A stretch of 64,000 nucleotides of DNA, taken from positions 62,001 through 126,000 of the forward strand of contig NZ_NBDP01000042.1 in NCBI RefSeq assembly GCF_004123845.1, given 5' to 3'. A program made the translations under genes and the position numbers. Position 1 is the stretch's first letter, and the number at the start of each line of letters is the position of its first letter. The stretch is from Allobosea sp. Tri-44. GTDB lineage: Bacteria; Pseudomonadota; Alphaproteobacteria; Rhizobiales; Beijerinckiaceae. The notes beneath the pieces are model-generated. The model was not told the DNA's origin. It made no database searches and saw nothing but the letters and a program-made list of their open reading frames with translations. Of this stretch, positions 7,864-17,061 are shown one piece after another.

Positions 7864-8961
7864 TCAGTTGGCGAAGCGGAAGTGCAGCACGTCGCCATCG
7901 GCGACCACGTATTCCTTGCCTTCGAGGCGGAACTTGCCGGCCTCGCGCGCGCCGCTCTCGCCCTTGTTGGCGACATAGTCGTCATAGGCGATCGTCTCGG
8001 CGCGGATGTAGCCCTTCTCGAAATCGGTATGGATCACGCCGGCGGCGGCAGGACCCTTGGTGCCCTTCTCGATCGTCCAGGCGCGAGCCTCCTTCGGACC
8101 GACGGTGAAATAGGTGACGAGGTGGAGCAGCGCATAGCCGGCGCGGATCACCCGATTGAGGCCGGGCTCTTCGAGGCCGACGGCGTCGAGATAGTCTTTC
8201 TGATCAGCCTGCGGCAGCACCGCGATCTCGCTCTCGATCTTGGCCGAGACGACGACGGCGACCGCGCCTTCCTCGGCGGCGCGCGCCTTCACCTGCTCGG
8301 AGAAGGCATTGCCCTTGTCGGCGCTGGCTTCCTCGACATTGCAGACATAGAGCACGGGCTTGGACGAGAGCAGGCCGAGCATCTCGAAAACCTTGCGCTC
8401 GTCGGCCGCGACCTGGACGAGGCGGGCCGGCTTGCCCTCGCGCAGCAGCACGAGGCAGCGGTTCATCAGGTCGGCCAGTTCCTTGGCTTCCTTGTCGCCG
8501 GACTTGGCCTTCTTCTCCAGCGGCAGGACGCGCTTCTCGAGGCTCTCGAGATCGGCGAGCATCAGCTCTGTCTCGATGATCTCGATATCGTTGATCGGGG
8601 CGACCTTGCCCTCGACATGGGTGATGTCGCCATCCTCGAAGCAGCGCACGACATGGGCGATGGCGTCGCATTCGCGGATGTTGGCGAGGAACTGGTTGCC
8701 GAGGCCTTCACCCTTGGAGGCGCCGCGCACCAGCCCGGCGATGTCGACGAAGGTCAGCCGGGTCGGGATGATCTCCTTCGAACCGGCGATCGCGGCGAGC
8801 TTCTCCAGCCGCTCGTCGGGCACGGCGACGTCGCCGACATTCGGCTCGATCGTGCAGAACGGATAGTTCGCCGCCTGCGCCGCCGCCGTCTGCGTCAGCG
8901 CGTTAAAGAGGGTCGACTTGCCGACATTCGGCAGGCCGACGATACCGCATTTGAAGCCCAT
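7864..8961 (-). CDS. ychF: Ribosome-binding ATPase YchF (Obg-family)
   Basis: YchF is a universally conserved cytoplasmic P-loop protein that binds ribosomes and hydrolyses ATP in preference to GTP; it has been linked to stress and translation control. The 365-residue product begins MGFKCGIVGLPNVGKST with the Walker A motif, has FVDIAGLVRGASKGEGLGNQF (switch/G3 region) and CNVEE in place of the GTP-specifying NKxD, as is normal for YchF, and ends with the TGS domain. The upstream extension to 9000 is not needed, because the family starts exactly at MGFKCGIVG. It belongs with pth and rplY, but an opposite-strand gene separates it from them here. Confidence 0.97.
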   Translation of the reverse strand: MGFKCGIVGLPNVGKSTLFNALTQTAAAQAANYPFCTIEPNVGDVAVPDERLEKLAAIAGSKEIIPTRLTFVDIAGLVRGASKGEGLGNQFLANIRECDAIAHVVRCFEDGDITHVEGKVAPINDIEIIETELMLADLESLEKRVLPLEKKAKSGDKEAKELADLMNRCLVLLREGKPARLVQVAADERKVFEMLGLLSSKPVLYVCNVEEASADKGNAFSEQVKARAAEEGAVAVVVSAKIESEIAVLPQADQKDYLDAVGLEEPGLNRVIRAGYALLHLVTYFTVGPKEARAWTIEKGTKGPAAAGVIHTDFEKGYIRAETIAYDDYVANKGESGAREAGKFRLEGKEYVVADGDVLHFRFAN

Positions 8962-9162
8962 GCTTGCTCGTCCAGTGCATCGCGGGCCGGCTGCGGCCAT
9001 CGCGGAAAGATCTCTCGGTTCTCCCCGGCCTTATTGGGTGCGGAGCAGCAAAAGACAAGATGGCGGGCGCGAGCGCGGATCACGCGAAAGTGCATGGCGG
9101 CTCGGTTGCCGAACGCGCACGAGTGGAGCGCGACTGAAAAGATCGGCTACCGGAGCTGCTCC

Positions 9163-9765
9163 ATGCGCCTTGTCTCGCTCGCCCTGATCGGCCTTGTCAT
9201 GGCTTTCGCAGCCGATGCGCAGGCGCAGACGCCCCAGACACGCGTGCGCGGCGCGGTCGAGCGTCTCGAAGGACATTCCCTGACGGTCAAGGCGCAAGAC
9301 GGCGCGGTGACGACGGTCGCGCTTGCGCCCAATTATTCAATTGGCGCCGTGGTCAAGGCCTCGATGGCGGATATCAGGAAGGGCAGCTTCGTCGGCGTAG
9401 GCGCCCGCCCACAGGCTGGGGGCGGGCTGGCGGCCGTGCAGGTCTTCATCTTTCCCGAGGCGATGCGCGGCACGGGCGAGGGCCACAAGCCCTGGGGCGT
9501 TCTGCCGGATTCGACGATGACGAACGCGACGGTGGCCGAGACGGTCTCGCAGGTCGAAGGCGGCAGCGTCACGCTGACCTATCCCGGTGGCGAGCAGACG
9601 ATCGCGATCCCGCCCGAGGCCAACATCATCATGGCGGCGCCGGCGCAGACCGGCGACCTCGTCGCTGGGGCCCAGGTGGCGATGACCGCTAGCCGGCAGG
9701 CAGATGGTAGCCTGTCGAGCAGCCGGGTGACGATTGCCAAGGCGGGTGCGCAATTACCGCTGTGA
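9163..9765 (+). CDS. Secreted beta-rich protein of unknown function
   Basis: This 200-residue product has a clear signal peptide (LVSLALIGLVMAFAADAQA, cleavage after AQA). The mature part is made of short repeated beta patterns (RVRGAVERLEGHSLTVKAQDG, ADIRKGSFVGVGA, VSQVEGGSVTLTYPGG, DLVAGAQVAMTA) reminiscent of DUF5666-like or OB-type periplasmic domains; this is a resemblance only. No cysteine or catalytic motif stands out. An ATG at 9163 follows CGGAGCTGCT. It is transcribed opposite to its neighbours, between pth and ychF, which are normally adjacent, so it was probably inserted there. Confidence 0.8.
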   Translation: MRLVSLALIGLVMAFAADAQAQTPQTRVRGAVERLEGHSLTVKAQDGAVTTVALAPNYSIGAVVKASMADIRKGSFVGVGARPQAGGGLAAVQVFIFPEAMRGTGEGHKPWGVLPDSTMTNATVAETVSQVEGGSVTLTYPGGEQTIAIPPEANIIMAAPAQTGDLVAGAQVAMTASRQADGSLSSSRVTIAKAGAQLPL

Positions 9766-9774
9766 CAGCGAGCC

Positions 9775-10389
9775 CTAGTCCGTCGCCTTCTCGCCGAGGC
9801 GTTTCACGGCACCATGGCCGCGCGCCTCCATGAACAAGTGGACTTTGTTCTGGAAACCGGCGTCGTCATGGGGCGCCAGCAGGGCGGCATTGTCGGCGCA
9901 GGCGGTGCAGAGGTCCTCGACCCAGGGCTCTTCGGCCTTGCCGAAATCATTCAGCACATAGGGGTGGACGAGTGCCTTGTCGCCGGGATGGCCGATGCCC
10001 ATCCGCACCCGGCGATACTCGTTGCCGATCGCGGCCGTGGTCGAGCGCAGGCCGTTATGGCCGGCATTGCCGCCGCCGAGCTTCACGCGCAGCTTGGCCG
10101 GCGGCAGATCGAGCTCGTCATGGAAGACGATGATGTCGGCCGGCTCGATCTTGAAGAAGCGCGCGGCTTCGCCGATCGCACGGCCGGATTCGTTCATAAA
10201 GGTCTGTGGCATGAGCAGCAGCACCTTCTCGCCGCCGATCGTCGCCTCGCAGGCATGACTCTGAAAACGGGCGCGCCAGGGCGCGGCACGGGCGGCGCGA
10301 GCGATCGCCTCGACTGCCATGAAGCCGATATTGTGGCGGTTGCGGGCATAGCGGGAGCCCGGATTGCCGAGGCCGGCGAAGATCAGCAT
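9775..10389 (-). CDS. pth: Peptidyl-tRNA hydrolase
   Basis: Pth releases peptides from tRNAs that drop off the ribosome. The 204-residue product starts MLIFAGLGNPGSRYARNRHN with the catalytic His in the RHNIGF segment, and has MPQTFMNESG, FHDELDLPPAKLRVKLGGGNAGHNGLRS and a C-terminal helix, all typical of bacterial Pth. I use the ATG at 10389, with GGAA six bases upstream, rather than the GTG at 10404. It lies downstream of rplY on the same strand, with a 26-bp palindrome between them. Confidence 0.96.
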   Translation of the reverse strand: MLIFAGLGNPGSRYARNRHNIGFMAVEAIARAARAAPWRARFQSHACEATIGGEKVLLLMPQTFMNESGRAIGEAARFFKIEPADIIVFHDELDLPPAKLRVKLGGGNAGHNGLRSTTAAIGNEYRRVRMGIGHPGDKALVHPYVLNDFGKAEEPWVEDLCTACADNAALLAPHDDAGFQNKVHLFMEARGHGAVKRLGEKATD

Positions 10390-10418
10390 CGTGGGGTTCC
10401 GCACCGGTTATCATAGCA

Positions 10419-10444
10419 GAACGGCCGGGCATGCCCGGCCGTTC
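10419..10444. terminator. Perfect 26-bp palindrome between rplY and pth
   Basis: Arms GAACGGCCGGGCA (10419-10431) and TGCCCGGCCGTTC (10432-10444) are fully complementary. No T-run follows on either strand, so it may be a weak terminator, an mRNA-stability hairpin or a processing site within the rplY-pth transcript. Confidence 0.6.
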
Positions 10445-10473
10445 GCAAGCATTGTCCCGAAGGAACGTCCGGC

Positions 10474-11091
10474 TCAGGCCTTGGCGGCTTCGGCTTCGCC
10501 CTCGGCGGCGGCAGGCTCGTCGGCCTCGACCGTCGGCGGAATGATCGTGACCAGTGTCCGATCCTTCGTCGAGGTCAGGCTGACGCCCGCCGGCAGCTTG
10601 AGCGCGTCGCTGTGGAGCGTATCACCGACCTCGAGGCCGGCAACCGAGACCTCGATGAACTCAGGAATGCTCTCGGGGGCGACTTCGATCTCGAGCGAGT
10701 GCTCGACGATCTGCAGAGCGCCGCCGCTCTTCAGGCCGGGCGACTGGTCCTGGTCGACGACGTGCACGGGAACCTCGACCTTGATGGTCTGGCCGGCAGC
10801 GATCCGCAGGAAGTCGACATGGATCGGGAAATCCTTGACCGGGTCGAGCTGGTAGTCGCGCGGGATGACGCGCGTCTTCTTGCCGTCGACGTCGATCTCG
10901 AACAGCGTGGTCAGGAAGTGACCAGCATAGATCATCTGGCGGGTCTTGTTGGCATCGAGCGCGATGGCCACAGGCGTTTCGCCCGCACCGTAGATCACGG
11001 CGGGAGTGAGGCCCTGGCGACGAACTTCCCGGGCGGCCCCCTTGCCGACCTGGGCGCGCGCCGAAGCCTGAATCTGCTTCACGGCGGTCAT
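10474..11091 (-). CDS. rplY: 50S ribosomal protein L25/general stress protein Ctc
   Basis: L25 binds 5S rRNA in the large subunit. The 205-residue product has the N-terminal 5S-binding domain (ASARAQVGKGAAREVRRQGLTPAVIYG) and the C-terminal TL5/Ctc beta domain, ending in an Ala/Glu-rich tail (EADEPAAAEGEAEAAKA), which is usual in alphaproteobacteria. The start at 11091 (MTAVKQ) has AAGG nine bases upstream; the longer frame to 11121 overlaps a hairpin and lacks family support. pth follows on the same strand. Confidence 0.95.
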   Translation of the reverse strand: MTAVKQIQASARAQVGKGAAREVRRQGLTPAVIYGAGETPVAIALDANKTRQMIYAGHFLTTLFEIDVDGKKTRVIPRDYQLDPVKDFPIHVDFLRIAAGQTIKVEVPVHVVDQDQSPGLKSGGALQIVEHSLEIEVAPESIPEFIEVSVAGLEVGDTLHSDALKLPAGVSLTSTKDRTLVTIIPPTVEADEPAAAEGEAEAAKA

Positions 11092-11106
11092 GTGTTTGAT
11101 CCTTAG

Positions 11107-11141
11107 CTTTTTAAAAGACATGGCCGCCAGCGGGCGGCCAT
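11107..11141 (-). terminator. Hairpin with T-run upstream of rplY (terminator or attenuator)
   Basis: On the minus strand ATGGCCGCC (11141-11133) pairs with GGCGGCCAT (11128-11120) around a four-base loop and is followed by GTCTTTTAAAAAGC. It lies between the GAF-GGDEF-EAL gene and rplY, 16-50 bases before the rplY start. It could end the upstream transcript or act in the rplY leader. Confidence 0.65.
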
Positions 11142-11232
11142 TGCGGTTCGCGTCCCTGCCTCCAAGGGTGTCAGTGGGACGCGAGCAGGCTCATAGGCGA
11201 AACCGCAGACAATCTCAAGCCCGCAGGCCGAT

Positions 11233-13116
11233 TCAGGCCGCCGTGGCAGCCGAATGCGAGATGGCGACTGGCGCCGGCCGGGCGAAGCTGCGAACGAAGG
11301 CGGCGACCGCTTCGGCCGGCATCGGCCGCGAATAGTGGTAGCCTTGGCCGAGCCGGCAACCCATCGTGGCCAGGCGCCGCGCCTGACTCTCGCTTTCGAT
11401 GCCTTCCGCCACGAGCCGCATGCCGAGCCGGCCCGCGATGCCGATGAGCGCCTCGACGATCGCGCCGCTTCTCTTTCCGCCGTCGATGCCTTCGACGAAG
11501 GAGCGGTCGATCTTGATCGTGTCGACCGGGAAGTCGAGCAGATGAGTGAGCGAGGCGAAGCCGGTGCCGAAATCGTCGAGCGCAACCAGGATGCCGCGTT
11601 CGCGCAAGGCCGCCATGGTACGCGCGACGCCGTCGCCGCGTCCGCCCATGATCACCTGCTCGGTGATCTCGACGACCAGATGCTCGAGCGGAACCTGGGC
11701 TCGCTCGAAGGCCCTGACGATGCGCTGAACGAGGTCGCCTTTCTGAAAATCGGCCGAGGTGACATTGATGCCGACATAGCGGATCGGCAGGCCTTCGCGC
11801 AGCCATTGCGCCATGTCGGCTGAAACCGCCGCCAGCATCTGGCCCGAAATGCGATAGGCGAGCTTGGGGTCGAGCAGCGCATCCTGGAATTCGCCGGCCG
11901 CCACGACACGGCCATCGTCCAGCCGCAGCCGCGCCAGGGCCTCCATGCCGGCGATCTCGCCGGTGTCGAGCCGGATGATCGGCTGATAGTAGGGGACGAG
12001 GCGCCCCGCGCTCAGCGCCTCGTCCACGGTTCGGACCGTCTGGATGCGGCGCGTCATTGCGGTGCGCAGGCCGCCCCTGAAGCGCACATAGCCGCCGCGC
12101 CTTGTCTCCTTGGCGTGGTAGAGCGCGAAATCGGCATTCTGGCGCAAGACGACACTGTCGCCGCCGTCTTCCCCGGCGATGGCCCCGCCGATCGTGACGC
12201 TGGGCACGATCGTCGTTCCCTCGCAGTCGAGCGGGGTCTGCATCGCAGCGAGGATAGCGCCGGCCACGCCGCGCAATTGCCCCGCCTTGTCATAGCCCGG
12301 CAGGAGGACGGCGAATTCGTCGCCGCCGATCCTGAATGCCGTTCCAGTTGGCGCCACCGCAGCAAGCCGCGAGCCGACGGCTTCGATCAGCAAGTCGCCG
12401 ACGGCATGACCCATCGTATCGTTGATCGCTTTGAGGTGGTCGATGTCGATCAGCATCAGCCCAAAGTCGGACCGGCTCGTCGCCTGCGCGATCACCTCAT
12501 TGAAGCGAGCCCGGTTCGGCAACCCGGTCAGCGTATCGAAATAGGCGAGGCGGTGATTGCGGGCGTTGACCTCCTCGTGCTCGATCGCGATGGCGCAGAG
12601 ATGGACGCAGGTCTCGACGATCCGACGCTCGAAAGGCGTCGCGCCGCGCTGCTCGCGATAATAGAAGGCGAAGCTGCCGACGATCCGGCCGTCACGCGCT
12701 GCGATCGGGCTCGACCAGCAGGCGCGCAGCCCAAGCGGCAGCGCGAGTTCGCGATAGCCTTCCCAGCGCGGGTCGCATGCGATGTCGGTCACCTCGACCG
12801 GGCTTTTGCTGTAGATCGCCGTTCCGCAGGAGCCGACGCGCGGACCGATCGGGATCCCATTGACCGCCTCGCCATAGCTGCTCGGCAAGCTCGGCCCCGA
12901 GATCGGGCGCAGTCTGAAATCGTCGTCGATCGTCACGACCGAGCAGACGACGCCGGGAGCGAGCGCCTCGACCCGCTCGCAGAGCGCCGTCATGATCGCC
13001 GCCAGTTCCTCACCGCGCGCGATCGATTCCAGGATGGCGTTTTGCAGGGATTGCAGACGCTCGACGGAATCGTGACGGCGCATCGGGGCACTCGGCAGGG
13101 CGGGAGGTGCCACCAT
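11233..13116 (-). CDS. GAF-GGDEF-EAL cyclic-di-GMP signalling protein
   Basis: This 627-residue soluble protein combines a GAF sensor (about 20-185, with VGSCGTAIY and DPRWEGYRELALPLGLRACW), a GGDEF domain with an intact GGDEF motif (FRIGGDEFAVLLPG), and a C-terminal EAL domain with EALARL, EITEQVIM, DDFGTGFASL, KIDRSFV, EGIES and GYHYSRPM. The catalytic and metal residues of both domains seem preserved, so it could make or degrade cyclic-di-GMP. GAF segments of this kind occur in redox and nitrogen-oxide sensors, but the ligand is unknown. An in-frame ATG at 13083 is an alternative start. It is the second c-di-GMP gene in the first 13 kb. Confidence 0.93.
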   Translation of the reverse strand: MVAPPALPSAPMRRHDSVERLQSLQNAILESIARGEELAAIMTALCERVEALAPGVVCSVVTIDDDFRLRPISGPSLPSSYGEAVNGIPIGPRVGSCGTAIYSKSPVEVTDIACDPRWEGYRELALPLGLRACWSSPIAARDGRIVGSFAFYYREQRGATPFERRIVETCVHLCAIAIEHEEVNARNHRLAYFDTLTGLPNRARFNEVIAQATSRSDFGLMLIDIDHLKAINDTMGHAVGDLLIEAVGSRLAAVAPTGTAFRIGGDEFAVLLPGYDKAGQLRGVAGAILAAMQTPLDCEGTTIVPSVTIGGAIAGEDGGDSVVLRQNADFALYHAKETRRGGYVRFRGGLRTAMTRRIQTVRTVDEALSAGRLVPYYQPIIRLDTGEIAGMEALARLRLDDGRVVAAGEFQDALLDPKLAYRISGQMLAAVSADMAQWLREGLPIRYVGINVTSADFQKGDLVQRIVRAFERAQVPLEHLVVEITEQVIMGGRGDGVARTMAALRERGILVALDDFGTGFASLTHLLDFPVDTIKIDRSFVEGIDGGKRSGAIVEALIGIAGRLGMRLVAEGIESESQARRLATMGCRLGQGYHYSRPMPAEAVAAFVRSFARPAPVAISHSAATAA

Positions 13117-13176
13117 GCCGCAGGGGCGTGAAACCGCCGTTTCGCGCTTAGGTCGAATTGTCGGTTTTTCTGATCT

Positions 13177-13740
13177 TCAGGCGGGAGAAAGCCCGATCCG
13201 CTCGTCACGCCGGCGCAGCAGGTGCATCAGCGGCAGCGCCAGCAGCATCATCCAGGCCTTGCCGATGATTTGGCCGGTGAGGAAGTCGAGGCTGCCGAAG
13301 GCGAGCCAGAGGAAGACGAGGCTGTCGACGACGAGACCGATGAGGCTGGAGGCAGCCACGGCGGCAACGAAGTTGCGCTTCTGAAGCGGGGTGTAGACCG
13401 CGAAGTCGGTCAGCTCGGACAGAAGGAAGGCCGCGACCGAGGCGACGACGATTGCGGGCGGCGCCAGAAGTCCTGAGATCAGCGCGCCGACGGCGATGGC
13501 GCCGAGTGCCGCAGCGGGGCCGAGCCGCCGCTGGACGATGTCGCGCAGGACGAGGGCGAGGCCGATCATCAGCACGCCGCTCGGCGCCTTGATACCCGGC
13601 GCGACGGGGACGAGGCAGGGGCCGTTCGGCACGCAGACCGTGCCGACATTGCCGATCAGCCAGTTGGCGAGCGGGATCGTCAGGGTAAAGAGGGCCAGCG
13701 CGATCAGGCCCTCGGTACGGCGTTGCCGGTCAATCGTCAT
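13177..13740 (-). CDS. VUT-family (COG1738-like) transporter, probably queuosine precursor uptake
   Basis: The 187-residue product is a hydrophobic protein with about six membrane segments and the VUT/DUF165 pattern (GLALVLRDIVQRRLG, LLSELTDFAVYTPLQKR, SSLIGLVVDSLVFLWLAFGS). Members such as YhhQ import preQ0 or other queuosine precursors. Its ATG at 13740 overlaps the end of queC by 11 bases, so the two are translationally linked and functionally consistent. The upstream in-frame extension is the antisense or overlap part of queC and is not expected to be translated. The exact ligand is inferred. Confidence 0.85.
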   Translation of the reverse strand: MTIDRQRRTEGLIALALFTLTIPLANWLIGNVGTVCVPNGPCLVPVAPGIKAPSGVLMIGLALVLRDIVQRRLGPAAALGAIAVGALISGLLAPPAIVVASVAAFLLSELTDFAVYTPLQKRNFVAAVAASSLIGLVVDSLVFLWLAFGSLDFLTGQIIGKAWMMLLALPLMHLLRRRDERIGLSPA

Positions 13741-14458
13741 GGTTCGGTCCGCTGTCGTCCGGTGCGGCCTCATAGGCCGCAAAGCCCCTTGCCCGCAAGT
13801 CGCAGGCCGGGCAATGGCCGCAGCCATAGCCCCAGGCATGCCGTTTCGTTCGGTCGCCGAGATAGCAGCTATGGCTCTCCTCGACCACAAGATCGAGCAA
13901 GGCCTCGCCGCCTAGTTCCTTGGCCAGGGCGAAGGTCTGGGCCTTGTCGCGCCACATCAGCGGCGTGTGCAGAACGAGCCGGCGGTCGAGCCCGAGGCCA
14001 AGCGCGACCTGCATCGCCTTGATCGTGTCGTCGCGGCAATCGGGATAGCCGGAATAATCGGTCTCGCAGACGCCGAGGACGATGTGCTTGCAGTCGCGGC
14101 GATAGGCCAGCGCCGCTGCAAAGGTCAGGAAGATCAGGTTGCGGCCGGGGACGAAGGTCGTCGGCAGGCCGGCATCAGTGAAGGCGATCTCGCTTTCGCT
14201 GGTGAGCGCGGTGTCCGAGATCGCGCCGAGCGTCTTGAGATCGAGAAGATGATCCGTGCCCAGCCGTTCGGCATAGACCGATGACAGACCGGGAAGCCTG
14301 GTCCGGATGGTTTCGCGGCACGTAAGCTCGATACGATGACGCTGGCCGTAGTCGAAGCCCACGGTCTCGACAGCGGTGAAGCGCTCCAGCGCCCAGGCCA
14401 GGGCGACAGTGGAATCCTGGCCGCCGGAGAAGAGGACGAGGGCCCGGGTTTCGTTCAT
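13730..14458 (-). CDS. queC: 7-cyano-7-deazaguanine synthase
   Basis: QueC makes preQ0 from 7-carboxy-7-deazaguanine in an ATP-dependent reaction and feeds queuosine tRNA modification. The 242-residue product has the PP-loop LFSGGQDSTVALAWAL near the N-terminus, FDYGQRHRIEL, PGRNLIFLTFAAALA and the zinc-binding cluster GYGCGHCPACDLRARGF near the C-terminus (with CYLG before it). The length is normal. A VUT transporter gene overlaps its stop codon. No queD, queE or folE is in view. Upstream lies a family-A palindrome that isolates it from prs. Confidence 0.96.
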   Translation of the reverse strand: MNETRALVLFSGGQDSTVALAWALERFTAVETVGFDYGQRHRIELTCRETIRTRLPGLSSVYAERLGTDHLLDLKTLGAISDTALTSESEIAFTDAGLPTTFVPGRNLIFLTFAAALAYRRDCKHIVLGVCETDYSGYPDCRDDTIKAMQVALGLGLDRRLVLHTPLMWRDKAQTFALAKELGGEALLDLVVEESHSCYLGDRTKRHAWGYGCGHCPACDLRARGFAAYEAAPDDSGPNHDD

Positions 14459-14480
14459 GTGAGTTCAGCCAACACGGCGG

Positions 14481-14579
14481 CGTCATCCCGGACGCAGCGC
14501 AGCGGAGCTCCGGGATCCATCGTTGAGCACGGAGTTCTACGATGGATCCCGGGTCGACCTTCGGCCGCCCGGGATGACG
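14481..14579. repeat. Palindromic element, family A, copy 2
   Basis: Outer arms are CGTCATCCCGG (14481-14491) and CCCGGGATGACG (14568-14579). The inner arms are CCGGGATCCATCGT (14510-14523) and ACGATGGATCCCGG (14539-14552). Compared with copy 1, both arms carry compensating C/G changes (TTCC to TCCC), which indicates that the secondary structure is conserved. It lies between prs and queC. Confidence 0.9.
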
Positions 14580-14622
14580 GCGCGTTTCCGAGCCATGACA
14601 TCACGGCAGAGGGCTCCGTCGC

Positions 14623-15567
<945 letters not shown>

Positions 15568-15776
15568 GCCGGGGCGCACCAGAAACGCGGGTAAGGCGAG
15601 CCGTCCGAGCGGGGGGCGGCTCAGTTTCGAAGGGCTCATAACAGCGTGATGACGCCGAGTCGACCAAAGAGGCGCAGCGTCCCCATGCAAATGCTGCACC
15701 GCACCCGGCAGCGATGCGCGTTGCGCGGGATATCCCTAGATCTGCGCGACCTGAAGGCGCGCCGAAGGTTGGATTT

Positions 15777-16319
15777 TCAGCGCTTCTTTTCGGGAGCGGC
15801 CTGAGCCGTGCGCGTCTTGCTCTTTGCGTCTTCCTTCGGCTCGGGCACCGGCGCTGTCGTCAGGAAGCTCGCGATCGCGTCGGCCGATTCGGACGCGGCC
15901 TTGGCGACGATGGTCTGGTCGATGCCCGCCCAGGGGTCGGAGCCGCCGCCGCGTCGGCCAAGACTCTCGCCCTGAACGCGTTGTGCCCGCTTCTTGCTCT
16001 CGTCATAGACGTCCCAGACGAAGGCGAGGGCGGTCTGACCATCCTCCGTCGGCTGGGCGGTGAGATAGCCGCGCACCCGGAAGCGGGCCGGCTTGTCGCC
16101 CGGGACGATCTCCATCTTGCGCTCGGCCGCGGCTTCGCCGAGCAGGCCGGCGAAATGCGCCGTCACCTGGTCGGGGGCACCGGAGATGCTCTGCACTGAG
16201 ACCGGGACGCCCGGCGCATCGACGCGCGGCCGCGCCGCGGTCGTGGTGGTTTCCTGGCAGCCTGCGAGCGCAAGCGCAGCAAGCGGCCCCAGAACGAGGC
16301 CGTAAGAACGAACCGACAT
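15777..16319 (-). CDS. Predicted lipoprotein of unknown function
   Basis: The 180-residue product begins with a lipoprotein signal ending in the lipobox LALAGC (Cys at about 21). The mature part has a mixed alpha/beta core (VSVQSISGAPDQVTAHFAGLL, ARFRVRGYLTAQPTEDGQTALAFVWDVYD), then a hydrophilic tail rich in Lys, Glu and Pro. The core recalls small envelope lipoproteins that fold like LpxR-neighbour or DUF4136-like domains, but I cannot name the family. It lies alone upstream of prs on the same strand, 210 bases away. Confidence 0.8.
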   Translation of the reverse strand: MSVRSYGLVLGPLAALALAGCQETTTTAARPRVDAPGVPVSVQSISGAPDQVTAHFAGLLGEAAAERKMEIVPGDKPARFRVRGYLTAQPTEDGQTALAFVWDVYDESKKRAQRVQGESLGRRGGGSDPWAGIDQTIVAKAASESADAIASFLTTAPVPEPKEDAKSKTRTAQAAPEKKR

Positions 16320-16517
16320 TGTGACGCCTCCCGCCCATTGTTTGGGCTTGGATTGCTGGTCTTCCCTGCGGCGCTCGTTGTAGGCGCAACGATCGTTCAG
16401 GTCCAGATAGGGCAGGCGCGGGCTGGGACGAGCCCATTACGCCACGGCGATTGCGCTGTGGGCGCTCCTTCGCCATATCTCCCGGCAGGCGCATGGGGCG
16501 CCCGCCGGAGAGCTTCG

Positions 16518-16772
16518 ATGGTCAGCACGTCCAACCGTATCCTCGACGACATCGCCCGGCTGGCGACCGATGCGGCCGGCGCGGCGCAGGGCGTGCGCCG
16601 CGAGGTCGAGACCGTGGTCAAGACGCAGATCGAGCGGCTGCTGCGCGATCTCGATGTTGTGACGCGCGAGGAATTCGAGGCGGTGCGCGAGATGGCGCTG
16701 CTGGCGCGCGAGGAGAACGACAGGCTTGCGGCCCGGCTGGCGGCGCTCGAGGCGCGCGCGGCAAAGGAGTGA
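16518..16772 (+). CDS. UbiK-family accessory factor (BMFP domain)
   Basis: This 84-residue, almost entirely helical protein matches the YqiC/UbiK (BMFP) family. An N-terminal amphipathic helix (NRILDDIARLATDAAGAAQG) is followed by a C-terminal coiled coil (VVTREEFEAVREMALLAREEN ... LAARLAALEARAA), with the conserved VTREEFE segment. UbiK trimers help assemble the ubiquinone biosynthesis complex and have membrane-fusogenic activity. GGAGAGCTTCG precedes the ATG. The assignment by pattern is good; its role in this organism is inferred. Confidence 0.85.
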   Translation: MVSTSNRILDDIARLATDAAGAAQGVRREVETVVKTQIERLLRDLDVVTREEFEAVREMALLAREENDRLAARLAALEARAAKE

Positions 16773-17061
16773 GGCCATTCCGGTGCGCGCTGTGGACAGT
16801 CGCGCGAAGGGATTGAGCCGACGTCCGAATCCGCAGAGCCTGCATCGCGTTGTGGGCGGGTTAACCGGCCTGCGCTATCGTCGATGAAGAGAGGTGATTC
16901 GTCGTTCAGCCCTGCCTCACGGGGTGGTTCGACGGAGTGAAGGCCGCCCAGCGGCTTTCTTGTCGGGTTGTGTGCCTTACGCTTTTCCAGTCGCCGTGTA
17001 CCCGTTCTCAGACAAGCCGCGCCTGCCTTGAAGGTTGGATGCCGGCTGTTGGACCTTGGGC
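16773..17061. other. Intergenic region with a possible structured leader
   Basis: Some 290 bases without a gene lie before the YbjN-domain gene. A possible stem pairs TCGTCG (about 16902) with CGACGG (about 16931) around a CCC/GGG inner stem, and further on GCCGCCCAGCGGC runs into TTTCTT. I cannot match this to a named RNA, and it may simply be a leader. Confidence 0.35.

Noticed and set aside
7882..9765. A 627-codon frame on the plus strand spanning ychF and the secreted-protein gene
   Set aside because: The first two-thirds is antisense to ychF. The actual gene starts at 9163 with a signal peptide and a ribosome-binding site.
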